Of a DNA stretch of 10,228 nucleotides, positions 1-5,580 are shown in pieces; the first letter of the stretch is position 1; every line of letters begins with the position of its first letter. Below the pieces are notes generated by a model. That model saw nothing but the letters and a program-made list of their open reading frames with translations. It made no database searches and was not told where the DNA came from. The stretch spans positions 1-10,228 of the forward strand of contig DATJJB010000010.1 of NCBI GenBank assembly GCA_035492655.1, read 5' to 3'. Made by a program: the position numbers and the translations under genes. The DNA is from Kutzneria sp035492655 (GTDB lineage Bacteria > Actinomycetota > Actinomycetes > Mycobacteriales > Pseudonocardiaceae).

Positions 1-97
1 CCCGGCAGAGCCTTCCGCACGCTCGAACCCGACCGGCCGGCGCTTCGCGGCTCCGATCAGCGGGCAGGACGGGCGTGCGCGAAAGCGGCATTCGGTT

Positions 98-1255
98 TCA
101 GTTGAGCACCACGGGAAGGGCCTTGAGGGCGTGCGAACGGAAAGAGGCGCGCCACGGGAGATCCGAGGCGGGGACGGCCAGACGGAGATCCGGGAACCGG
201 GCGAACAAGGTCTCCAGTGCGACGCGGATCTCCAGGCGGGCCAAGGGGGCGCCGAGGCAGTAGTGCACGCCGTGGCCGAAGGTGAAGTGCTGGCGGTCGG
301 GGCGGGTGGGGTCGAAGGCGTCCGGGGCGGGGAAACGCGCCGGGTCGCGGTTGGCCGAGGCCATGCCGAGCAGGACGGTGTCGCCGGCGGGAATGGTGAC
401 GTCGCCGACCTGGATGTCCTCCAGGGCGAAGCGGCGGATGGCGAAGTGGGCCGGGACGGCGAGGCGCAGCAGTTCCTCGACGACGTCGGACGGGTCCGCG
501 ACGGCCGAGGGGTGCTCAAGCAGGGTGAGAACACCGGCGGCGATGACGTGGCCGACGTTCTCCACGCCGGCCAGCAGCAGCAGGAAGGCGAGGGAGACCA
601 GCTCGTTCTCGCTCATCCGGTCCTGCTCGTCGCGGGCCTGGATGAGGGCGGAGAGCAGGTCGTCGCCGGGCTCGGAGCGGCGGGTGTCGACGAGGTCGAG
701 CAGGAACTTCTGCATGGACCCGATGCCGTTGGCGGCGTCGCGGGGGTGGGCCGGGGCGAACATGGCCGACGTCCACCCGGCGAAGGCGACCCGGTCCGCG
801 TCGGGCACGCCGAGCAGGTCCCCGATGACGGCAAGCGGGAGCGGGGCGGTGTAGTCGGCGACGAGGTCGGCTTCGCCGGACAGGCGGTCGGCCAGGTCCG
901 AAGCCACGGCGCGGGTACCGGCAGCCATTTCCTCCACCCGCCGCGCGGTGAAGGACTTGGACACGATGCGGCGCAGGCGCTGGTGGTCGGCGCCGTCCAT
1001 GTTCATCATGTTGGCGTCGAGCTCGGGCGGCAGCGAGAAGCCGGCGTAGCCGGTACGGGAATTGGCCTTGTCCAAGGAAAGACGGGCGTCGCCGAAGAGC
1101 GCGGCGACGTCGGCGGCGCGCGGGATGACCCAGGCGGGAGAGCCGTCGGGGGTGATGACGTGGTGTGCACGACCGGCGTCGCGGAGACGGGAGTGGAAGG
1201 CGTAGGGATCGGCGAAGTAGGCGGCGTCGAACGGGGCCGACGGCTGGTCACTCAC
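98..1255 (-). CDS. Cytochrome P450, last gene of an XRE/ImmA/DUF6545/P450 operon
   Basis: Complete 385-residue bacterial class I P450, a soluble haem monooxygenase that needs separate ferredoxin and reductase partners, none of which is encoded here. Visible landmarks are the C-helix run DGADHQRLRRIVSKSF (about residues 87-102), the I-helix AGVENVGH (229-236), the K-helix ExxR (E261-R264) and the haem loop FGHGVHYCLG (326-335) with C333 as the expected thiolate ligand. The I-helix has Asn233 where most P450s carry the oxygen-activating Thr; P450cin (CYP176A1) also has Asn there and P450eryF has Ala, so this does not imply inactivity. The GTG start is chosen because it overlaps the upstream stop as GTGA and has AAGGGA in front; the open frame continues upstream without P450-like sequence. 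Length and motifs recall CYP105/107-type enzymes. The substrate is unknown. Context suggests oxidation of a small molecule made or sensed by the operon (inference). Confidence 0.95.
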   Translation of the reverse strand: MSDQPSAPFDAAYFADPYAFHSRLRDAGRAHHVITPDGSPAWVIPRAADVAALFGDARLSLDKANSRTGYAGFSLPPELDANMMNMDGADHQRLRRIVSKSFTARRVEEMAAGTRAVASDLADRLSGEADLVADYTAPLPLAVIGDLLGVPDADRVAFAGWTSAMFAPAHPRDAANGIGSMQKFLLDLVDTRRSEPGDDLLSALIQARDEQDRMSENELVSLAFLLLLAGVENVGHVIAAGVLTLLEHPSAVADPSDVVEELLRLAVPAHFAIRRFALEDIQVGDVTIPAGDTVLLGMASANRDPARFPAPDAFDPTRPDRQHFTFGHGVHYCLGAPLARLEIRVALETLFARFPDLRLAVPASDLPWRASFRSHALKALPVVLN

Positions 1256-2439
1256 GCGATTTCCCTTTCCGCGGAACGGTTCTGCTCCTCCCGAGCCACG
1301 GCGTCGACTATAGGCGACCGACGGAAGGCCCGGGCCACGGCCTTCTGGTGGGCCAGCTCGCCGGCGAGGTCGGAGGGCTCGGCGACGGTGGCGACGGCGG
1401 CGTCCCGTTTGGCGGCGCCGGCAGCGGCTGCGGAGACGGCGACGCGGAGTTGGGCGGCCTCGATGACAGCGGCGGTCGCGTCGGAGGCGAAACCGGCGGC
1501 CTGGCAACGGGAAGAGGCGTCCTCGGAGACGACCGGGCTCATCCACGGCTGTAACGCCCGCTGACCGTCACGGATCTCGATGAGCATCCGGTACAGCCGC
1601 GTGTCGACGGGAGTGCCGGGCTCCAGCGGCAGCCGAACCTCGGGCACGACGGCGACGATCCGAGCGTGCAAAGGAGCCAACAGGCGCAGCGCGAACAGCC
1701 GGCCGACCCACGCCCAGAAGTCGGTCAAGTGGTGGCCCCACGAGGGAATCGTCCAGGCGATGGGCCGCAGCACGGCACTGGTCACGGCGGCGATCTGCAC
1801 GACCGGTTCCCACGCCACACCGGAAGAACCGAAGGCCGCGGCGGCGATGTCGCCGAGTCGCCCGGCGGCGTAGACGAAGTCGGCCGAGCAACCCGCGGCG
1901 GTCAGCAGCAGGCCACGGCGCAGCCAGGTGTCGGTGACCCGGCGCGCGCACTGGAGGCAGATCCGCAGCGTGCTGCCCTGCGCGATACAGAACGACACGA
2001 CGTAGACGGTGAGGTAGTACGGGAACTGCCCGGCCTTGGCCAGCGCGAAGTCGTTGGGGTTCTCACCGCGAGCCATGCTCACGAAGAACAGCGCGGACAT
2101 CGCCACCAGCACCAGCGCGAACAGCGACAGCCGCACGCGGAGCTTGCGCCACGCGGCGGCGCTGTCGTGCACCCACAGCAGCACCAGCACCTGCTGGAGC
2201 GCCGCGAGCACGATGACCAGCCCCTGGGTGATCAGCCCGGAGATGTTGGTGATGCCGATCGCCGCGCTCACACGAGGCCACACCGTCGGCGAGGAGATGG
2301 TGAACAGCACGGCGGTGCCGGCGAACACCAGCCACAGCACCACGTGCGTCGGGGTCCGGCGGGTCCACAGCGACGGCAGTTTGAGCAGCGTGACGATGCC
2401 GACCACGATCGCGCAGGCCGGATACAGGTAGGCGTTCAT
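1252..2439 (-). CDS. Seven-helix membrane protein, MAB_1171c/DUF6545-like putative transporter
   Basis: A 395-residue integral membrane protein. Seven hydrophobic segments can be picked out at about residues 5-24, 31-49, 64-90, 103-122, 140-158, 176-195 and 213-231. They are followed by a soluble tail of about 160 residues. The tail begins with a charged segment containing RLYRMLIEIRDGQRAL (281-296) and continues as Ala/Glu/Arg-rich, probably helical sequence. This seven-helix-plus-tail layout and the LYR..IEIRDG segment match what I recall of the actinobacterial MAB_1171c family (DUF6545), called a putative transporter without experimental basis; the family name is from memory. A seven-helix receptor is an equal alternative. 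The ATG start forms an ATGA overlap with the stop of the metallopeptidase gene, and its own stop forms GTGA with the P450 start. Expression is probably coupled to both. Function unknown; it would be the operon's only membrane component. Confidence 0.85.
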   Translation of the reverse strand: MNAYLYPACAIVVGIVTLLKLPSLWTRRTPTHVVLWLVFAGTAVLFTISSPTVWPRVSAAIGITNISGLITQGLVIVLAALQQVLVLLWVHDSAAAWRKLRVRLSLFALVLVAMSALFFVSMARGENPNDFALAKAGQFPYYLTVYVVSFCIAQGSTLRICLQCARRVTDTWLRRGLLLTAAGCSADFVYAAGRLGDIAAAAFGSSGVAWEPVVQIAAVTSAVLRPIAWTIPSWGHHLTDFWAWVGRLFALRLLAPLHARIVAVVPEVRLPLEPGTPVDTRLYRMLIEIRDGQRALQPWMSPVVSEDASSRCQAAGFASDATAAVIEAAQLRVAVSAAAAGAAKRDAAVATVAEPSDLAGELAHQKAVARAFRRSPIVDAVAREEQNRSAEREIA

Positions 2440-2996
2440 CTCGTCCCTGGATGATCGGCGCGCCCCAGTGCGCGCACGAGGCGTTCGACCAGCTCCCGGT
2501 CCTCCGGCACCACGTCCCACGACCGGTCCGGGCTCCACGGGCTGATCCGCTGACCCATCATCGAGGCGAGCAGTTCCGCCTCCTGTTCGGCCACGCTGTT
2601 GGTGTGCTCACGGCCGAGCACGCGCTTGACCAGCCCCGGGTCCAGCGACGGCATCATCATGGCGATGGCGTCCTCGGCCAGCACGGTCTCGGTCTCGTGC
2701 GCGAACAGCAGGTGCGCGACCTCGTGCAGCACGATCTGCCGCTGGTAGAGCGGCACGGCCCGGCGCTCGAAGACGATGAAGTCCTCGTCGCCGGTGGCGA
2801 TCAGGAAGCCCTCGGGCGCGGCCACCGGCAGGTCGAACGGCACCAGCCGGACCGGCCGGCCGCGTTGCCGGCCGACCTGGTCGATGACGTCCGGGATCTC
2901 CGCCCCGGGCTTGAGGTCCAGCCGCGCCAGCTCGGCCGCGCAGCGCTTGCGCAGCGAGCCGGACACCTGGCGACGGCTCCACCGGGCCACCATCAC
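2436..2996 (-). CDS. ImmA/IrrE-type HExxH metallopeptidase
   Basis: A 186-residue protein with the zinc motif HEVAH at residues 91-95, inside LHEVAHLLFAH. Downstream, AEQEAELLAS (about 136-145) resembles the third-ligand helix of this family, with E139 or a neighbouring Glu the likely zinc ligand. In the ImmA/IrrE (COG2856) family, known members cleave helix-turn-helix repressors: ImmA cuts the ICEBs1 repressor ImmR, and IrrE/PprI cuts DdrO. The adjacent upstream gene is an XRE-type HTH protein, so that protein is the obvious candidate substrate (inference). The N-terminal 85 residues lack a recognisable HTH, so this is a stand-alone protease. The start is ambiguous: GTG at 2996 overlaps the upstream stop as GTGA, and an adjacent ATG at 2993 overlaps it as TGATG; either gives coupled translation. 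The stop overlaps the membrane-protein start as ATGA. No independent ribosome binding site is evident. Confidence 0.9.
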   Translation of the reverse strand: MMVARWSRRQVSGSLRKRCAAELARLDLKPGAEIPDVIDQVGRQRGRPVRLVPFDLPVAAPEGFLIATGDEDFIVFERRAVPLYQRQIVLHEVAHLLFAHETETVLAEDAIAMMMPSLDPGLVKRVLGREHTNSVAEQEAELLASMMGQRISPWSPDRSWDVVPEDRELVERLVRALGRADHPGTR

Positions 2997-3478
2997 GACT
3001 GGTCACCGGGCGTGTCGCCGCGCAGCTTGCCCTTGGCCTGCCGGGCGGCGCCGACGATGGCGTCGAGCAGGTTGTTCAGGGTGCTGGCAGCGTCGTCGGA
3101 GACGCCGGTGGAGTTGCGCAGCAGCACGGCCTCGACGCCGGCGTCCCGGGCCTCCCGCAGCTGGCGCGACAACGCCAGCTCCTGGTTGACCTGGGTGAAC
3201 ACCTCGGGGTCGAGCAGGTAGGCGACCCGCCGGATGCCCAGGCTGTGGGTCAGCTTGACCAGGGTGTCCACCTGCACGTTGGCGCCCTCGGCCGACTCCA
3301 GCGCGGCGATGGTGCGCATCGAGACGCCGGACCGCTCAGCCAGCTCGGCCCGGGTCAAGGCGCCCTCCGGGTGGTGCTCCCGGATGTAGCGCAGCCGCTC
3401 GCCGACGGCCGATCGGGTGACGTTCAGGCGATCGTCTACACCCTCGGCTCCGGACCCGGCACCGTGGTCAGTGGCCAT
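2993..3478 (-). CDS. XRE-family helix-turn-helix transcriptional regulator
   Basis: A 161-residue protein. Residues 25-83 form an XRE/Cro-C1-type HTH: VGERLRYIRE, then LTRAELAERSGVSMRTIAALE (41-61) as helix-turn-helix, then VDTLVKLTHSLGI. The C-terminal half (about 90-160) is helical and may dimerise, sense a signal, or hold the cleavage site for the neighbouring protease; no metal or ligand motif stands out. The ATG at 3478 is preceded by GGGGAG at six bases, a good ribosome binding site. It is the first gene of the four-gene operon and its stop overlaps the metallopeptidase start. Two TGCA-N6-TGCA elements lie 40-75 bases upstream of the start over the presumed promoter, so autoregulation is likely (inference). 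Whether it represses or activates cannot be read from sequence; overlap of the sites with the promoter favours repression. Confidence 0.92.
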   Translation of the reverse strand: MATDHGAGSGAEGVDDRLNVTRSAVGERLRYIREHHPEGALTRAELAERSGVSMRTIAALESAEGANVQVDTLVKLTHSLGIRRVAYLLDPEVFTQVNQELALSRQLREARDAGVEAVLLRNSTGVSDDAASTLNNLLDAIVGAARQAKGKLRGDTPGDQS

Positions 3479-3517
3479 CCGTCACTCCCCAGTCCGTTCG
3501 GGATCACCCTACGCGAC

Positions 3518-3553
3518 GTGCAATATAATGCACATAGAGTGCAGAGTATTGCA
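3518..3553. promoter_or_regulatory. Twin TGCA-N6-TGCA operator candidate of the XRE operon
   Basis: Two elements of identical architecture: TGCA-ATATAA-TGCA at 3519-3532, extended to GTGCAATATAATGCAC at 3518-3533 (14 of 16 positions symmetrical), and TGCA-GAGTAT-TGCA at 3540-3553. The four TGCA blocks start at 3519, 3529, 3540 and 3550, about one helical turn apart, so both dimer sites would face the same side of the DNA. The stretch is AT-rich in a very GC-rich window and lies directly upstream of the XRE gene. The probable reader is the XRE protein (inference). Confidence 0.65.
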
Positions 3554-3554
3554 A
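3522..3554 (-). promoter_or_regulatory. Probable promoter of the XRE-ImmA-DUF6545-P450 operon
   Basis: On the minus strand, TTGCAA (3554-3549) can serve as a -35 box with CATTAT (3530-3525) as -10 at an 18-base spacing; TATATT (3527-3522) is an alternative -10 with a poorer spacing. Transcription would start near 3515-3518, giving a leader of roughly 40 bases containing the ribosome binding site. The promoter is almost entirely covered by the twin TGCA elements. The boxes are only partial matches to consensus, so the exact hexamers are uncertain. Confidence 0.4.
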
Positions 3555-3628
3555 TCCCCCGGCCGACCTCTCTATCGTCGACAACGGTGACAACGCGTGC
3601 TCGACACGCGGTGGCCGACGGCTGAGGG

Positions 3629-3662
3629 GACCGCCGGGCGCCTGCGGGGGAGCTCGGCGGTC
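3629..3662 (-). terminator. Second hairpin downstream of ilvE
   Basis: Inverted repeat GACCGCCG (3629-3636) / CGGCGGTC (3655-3662). Two more G-C pairs inside, beyond one mismatched position, bring the arms to eleven and leave an eleven-base loop. There is no T-run. It lies between the ilvE terminator and the XRE promoter, so it could be a back-up terminator protecting that promoter region; the role is inferred from position only. Confidence 0.35.
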
Positions 3663-3680
3663 ACTGGCCCTGGGGAGGAA

Positions 3681-3714
3681 ATGCCCGTGAGATCCGAGCG
3701 GATCTCACGGGCAT
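3681..3714 (-). terminator. Perfect 15-bp hairpin, ilvE terminator
   Basis: ATGCCCGTGAGATCC (3681-3695) and its exact reverse complement (3700-3714) flank a four-base loop, GAGC. The hairpin begins 22 bases after the ilvE stop. Only two T residues follow it on the minus strand, as in many actinobacterial terminators that lack a U-tract. Because it is symmetrical it could also stop any plus-strand transcript entering ilvE antisense. Confidence 0.75.
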
Positions 3715-3736
3715 CGAGAGAACTTTCCCTGGTGGC

Positions 3737-4837
3737 TCAGGCGAAGGTGCGCATCCAGCCGTGGGTGTCCGCGGCCGAGCCGTGCTGGATGCCGGTCAGC
3801 GACTCGCGCAGCCGCATCGAGACCTCGCCGGCGTTGCCGCCGTTGACCAGGAACTCGCCCTGGGCGTGCTTGGCCCGGCCGACCGGCGTGATCACCGCGG
3901 CGGTGCCGCAGGCGAACACCTCGGTCAGCTCGCCGGTGCCGACCTTCTTCTCCCACTCCTCGGTGGACACCCGCCGCTCCTCGACCGCGTAGCCGAGATC
4001 GGCCGCGACCTGGAGGATGGAGTCACGGGTGATGCCGGGCAGCAGCGCGCCGGACAGCTCCGGCGTGACCACCTTCGCGTCGGCCCCGGAGCCGAACACG
4101 AAGAACAGGTTCATGCCGCCCATCTCCTCGACCCAGTGCCGCTCCATGGCGTCCAGCCAGACGACCTGGTCGCAGCCCTGCTCGGCCGCCTGGGCCTGGG
4201 CCTGCAGCGACGCGGCGTAGTTGCCGGCGCACTTGGCCGTGCCGGTGCCACCGGGGGCGGCCCGCACGAACTCGGTGCACAGCCACACGCTCACCGGCTT
4301 GAGGCCGCCGCTGAAGTACGAGCCGGCCGGCGAGGCGATCAGCACGTACAGGTACTCCTTGGCCGGGCGCACGCCGAGGCCCTTCTCCACGGAGATCATG
4401 AAGGGCCGCAGGTACAGCGACTCCTCGGCCCGCTCGGGCACCCAGCGGCCGTCGACCGCGAGCAGCTCCTGGATCGATCCGAGGAACAGGTCGTCCGGGA
4501 GCTCGGGCATGGCCAGCCGGCGGGCCGACGAGCGGAACCGCTCGGCGTTGGCCTCCGGCCGGAACGACTTCAGCGAGCCGTCGGGCTGGCGGTAGACCTT
4601 CAGACCTTCGAAGATCGCCTGCCCGTAGTGCAGCACCATCGCCGCCGGATCGAGCTCCAGCGACTGGTAGGGCTGCACGGTCGCGTCGTGCCAGCCCTGC
4701 TCCGAGTTCCAGCGAATCGTCACCATGTTGTCGGTGAAGTGCTGTCCGAAGCCCGGCGAAGCCAGTACCTGCGCTACCCGCTCCGGGGTCGCCGGTGACG
4801 GGTGCGGGACATGGCTGAAGTGGGTGCCTGGCGTCAT
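3737..4837 (-). CDS. ilvE: Branched-chain amino acid aminotransferase
   Basis: Complete 366-residue fold-type IV PLP aminotransferase, cytosolic. It interconverts Leu, Ile and Val with their 2-oxoacids using glutamate/2-oxoglutarate, the last step of branched-chain synthesis and the first of breakdown. Visible family landmarks are YGQAIFEGLK (71-80), ESLYLRPF (139-146), GTGTAKCAGNYAAS (197-210) with K202 as the expected PLP lysine, ELTEVFACGTAAVITPVG (303-320, phosphate-binding region) and the C-terminal GEVSMRLRESLTGIQHG. The length is normal for the long actinobacterial/eukaryotic-type (BCAT) subgroup. The ATG start is followed by a typical variable N-terminus, and no strong ribosome binding site precedes it. 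The gene lies 110 bases downstream of a DUF402 gene on the same strand and is closed by a strong hairpin. In actinomycetes this enzyme also feeds branched acyl-CoA primers to fatty-acid and polyketide synthesis (general knowledge). Confidence 0.97.
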   Translation of the reverse strand: MTPGTHFSHVPHPSPATPERVAQVLASPGFGQHFTDNMVTIRWNSEQGWHDATVQPYQSLELDPAAMVLHYGQAIFEGLKVYRQPDGSLKSFRPEANAERFRSSARRLAMPELPDDLFLGSIQELLAVDGRWVPERAEESLYLRPFMISVEKGLGVRPAKEYLYVLIASPAGSYFSGGLKPVSVWLCTEFVRAAPGGTGTAKCAGNYAASLQAQAQAAEQGCDQVVWLDAMERHWVEEMGGMNLFFVFGSGADAKVVTPELSGALLPGITRDSILQVAADLGYAVEERRVSTEEWEKKVGTGELTEVFACGTAAVITPVGRAKHAQGEFLVNGGNAGEVSMRLRESLTGIQHGSAADTHGWMRTFA

Positions 4838-4890
4838 GGCACTCAGGTTAACGCCTACTCACCGGTCAGAAAATCGCCGTCCCAAAGATC

Positions 4891-4900
4891 GGACGTCCAA
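4891..4900 (-). promoter_or_regulatory. Possible ilvE promoter/palindrome region
   Basis: The 110-base gap before ilvE contains the perfect palindrome GGACGTCC (4891-4898). Read on the minus strand it overlaps TTGGAC (4900-4895), a weak -35-like hexamer; a short T-run about 20 bases downstream (4873-4870) is the only -10-like sequence. This may be a separate ilvE promoter with a regulator site, but the boxes are poor and read-through from the permease/DUF402 genes is equally possible. Confidence 0.2.
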
Positions 4901-4947
4901 CTTTCGGGTGTCCTCGATCCAGCCGGTAGCCGCAGGCCAGCGGCCGA

Positions 4948-5580
4948 TCAGTAGTCGCCGGCCGGCAGGGTCGGCGCCGGCCAGGACGGGTCGGGGCGGA
5001 AGTCGGTCCAGGTGCCGTCGAACGGGAACCGGCCGGCCTCGGCCAGCGCGATCATCCGCTCCCCCTCGGCCCGCAGCAGCGCCAGCTGCTCCACCGACAG
5101 CCGGCCGACCCGCACGCACTCGTCGGCCTCGTCCTCGTCCTTCCACTCCCAGCTGCGGTCCGGCGCGATCGCCACGTCCAGCGCGCCGTCCACCCGGTCC
5201 ACAGTGGACGCGGTGCGGCCCATCGGGATCTCCAGGTTCACGTACCAGCCCTGGAACTCCCAGTCCCGGCTGAAGAACCACCAGGTGCTCGACCAGCGGT
5301 CCTCCTCGACCAGCCGCAGGTTGGCCGAGCTGTGCCAGACGTGCGGGAAACGCTCCCGTGCCACCGTGAACCGCTCGGCCATCGGCACGTCACGGGCATT
5401 GCGGCCGCCGACCACCCGGGTGCCGACGATCGGCGTGTCGGCGGGCAGCCAGCCGACCAGCGCCCGCCCGTCGTCGGACAGCACGCTCAGCGGATGCACC
5501 TGGCCCAGGGTGCCGTCGAGACGGCGGAAGCGCAGCAGCGCGGTGGTGCCCGGGGCCCAGGTCGCCGATACGTTCGTCAC
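4948..5580 (-). CDS. DUF402 domain protein (possible nucleotide/phosphoester hydrolase)
   Basis: A 210-residue soluble protein with the DUF402 core: WWFFSRDWEFQGWYVNLEIP (100-119), then DRVDGALDVAIAP (128-140) and WEWKDEDEADE (144-154). The clustered acidic residues are those expected to bind divalent metal. Characterised DUF402 relatives include the staphylococcal nucleoside tri-/diphosphate phosphatase (Ntdp) and FomD of fosfomycin synthesis, a cytidylyl-phosphonate hydrolase, so a phosphoanhydride or phosphoester hydrolase is plausible; the substrate cannot be predicted. The GTG start overlaps the stop of the permease gene as GTGA, so translation is probably coupled, and the long open frame upstream of it is only a shadow of the permease. 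No phosphonate genes are nearby, so a fosfomycin role is not supported. Domain assignment is fairly sure; activity is inference. Confidence 0.85.
   Translation of the reverse strand: MTNVSATWAPGTTALLRFRRLDGTLGQVHPLSVLSDDGRALVGWLPADTPIVGTRVVGGRNARDVPMAERFTVARERFPHVWHSSANLRLVEEDRWSSTWWFFSRDWEFQGWYVNLEIPMGRTASTVDRVDGALDVAIAPDRSWEWKDEDEADECVRVGRLSVEQLALLRAEGERMIALAEAGRFPFDGTWTDFRPDPSWPAPTLPAGDY

Noticed and set aside
1..91. Possible minus-strand gene start at ATG 91 running off the left edge
   Set aside because: Only about 30 codons are visible, with no ribosome binding site and no recognisable motif; the 97 bases after the P450 stop hold nothing I can support.
131..1564. 477-codon plus-strand open frame opposite the P450 gene
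   Set aside because: It is antisense to a clear P450, with Gly/Ala/Arg-rich low-complexity translation and no motif; a GC-rich shadow.
2436..3478. Toxin-antitoxin module reading of the XRE/HExxH pair
   Set aside because: The HTH protein comes first with a zinc protease, not a COG2856-free toxin fold such as RES or HipA; no toxin motif is visible and two further enzymatic/membrane genes are coupled to it.
3495..3736. Small gene in the gap between ilvE and the XRE gene
   Set aside because: Open frames here have no ribosome binding site and cross the hairpins; the gap is better explained as terminators plus promoter/operator.
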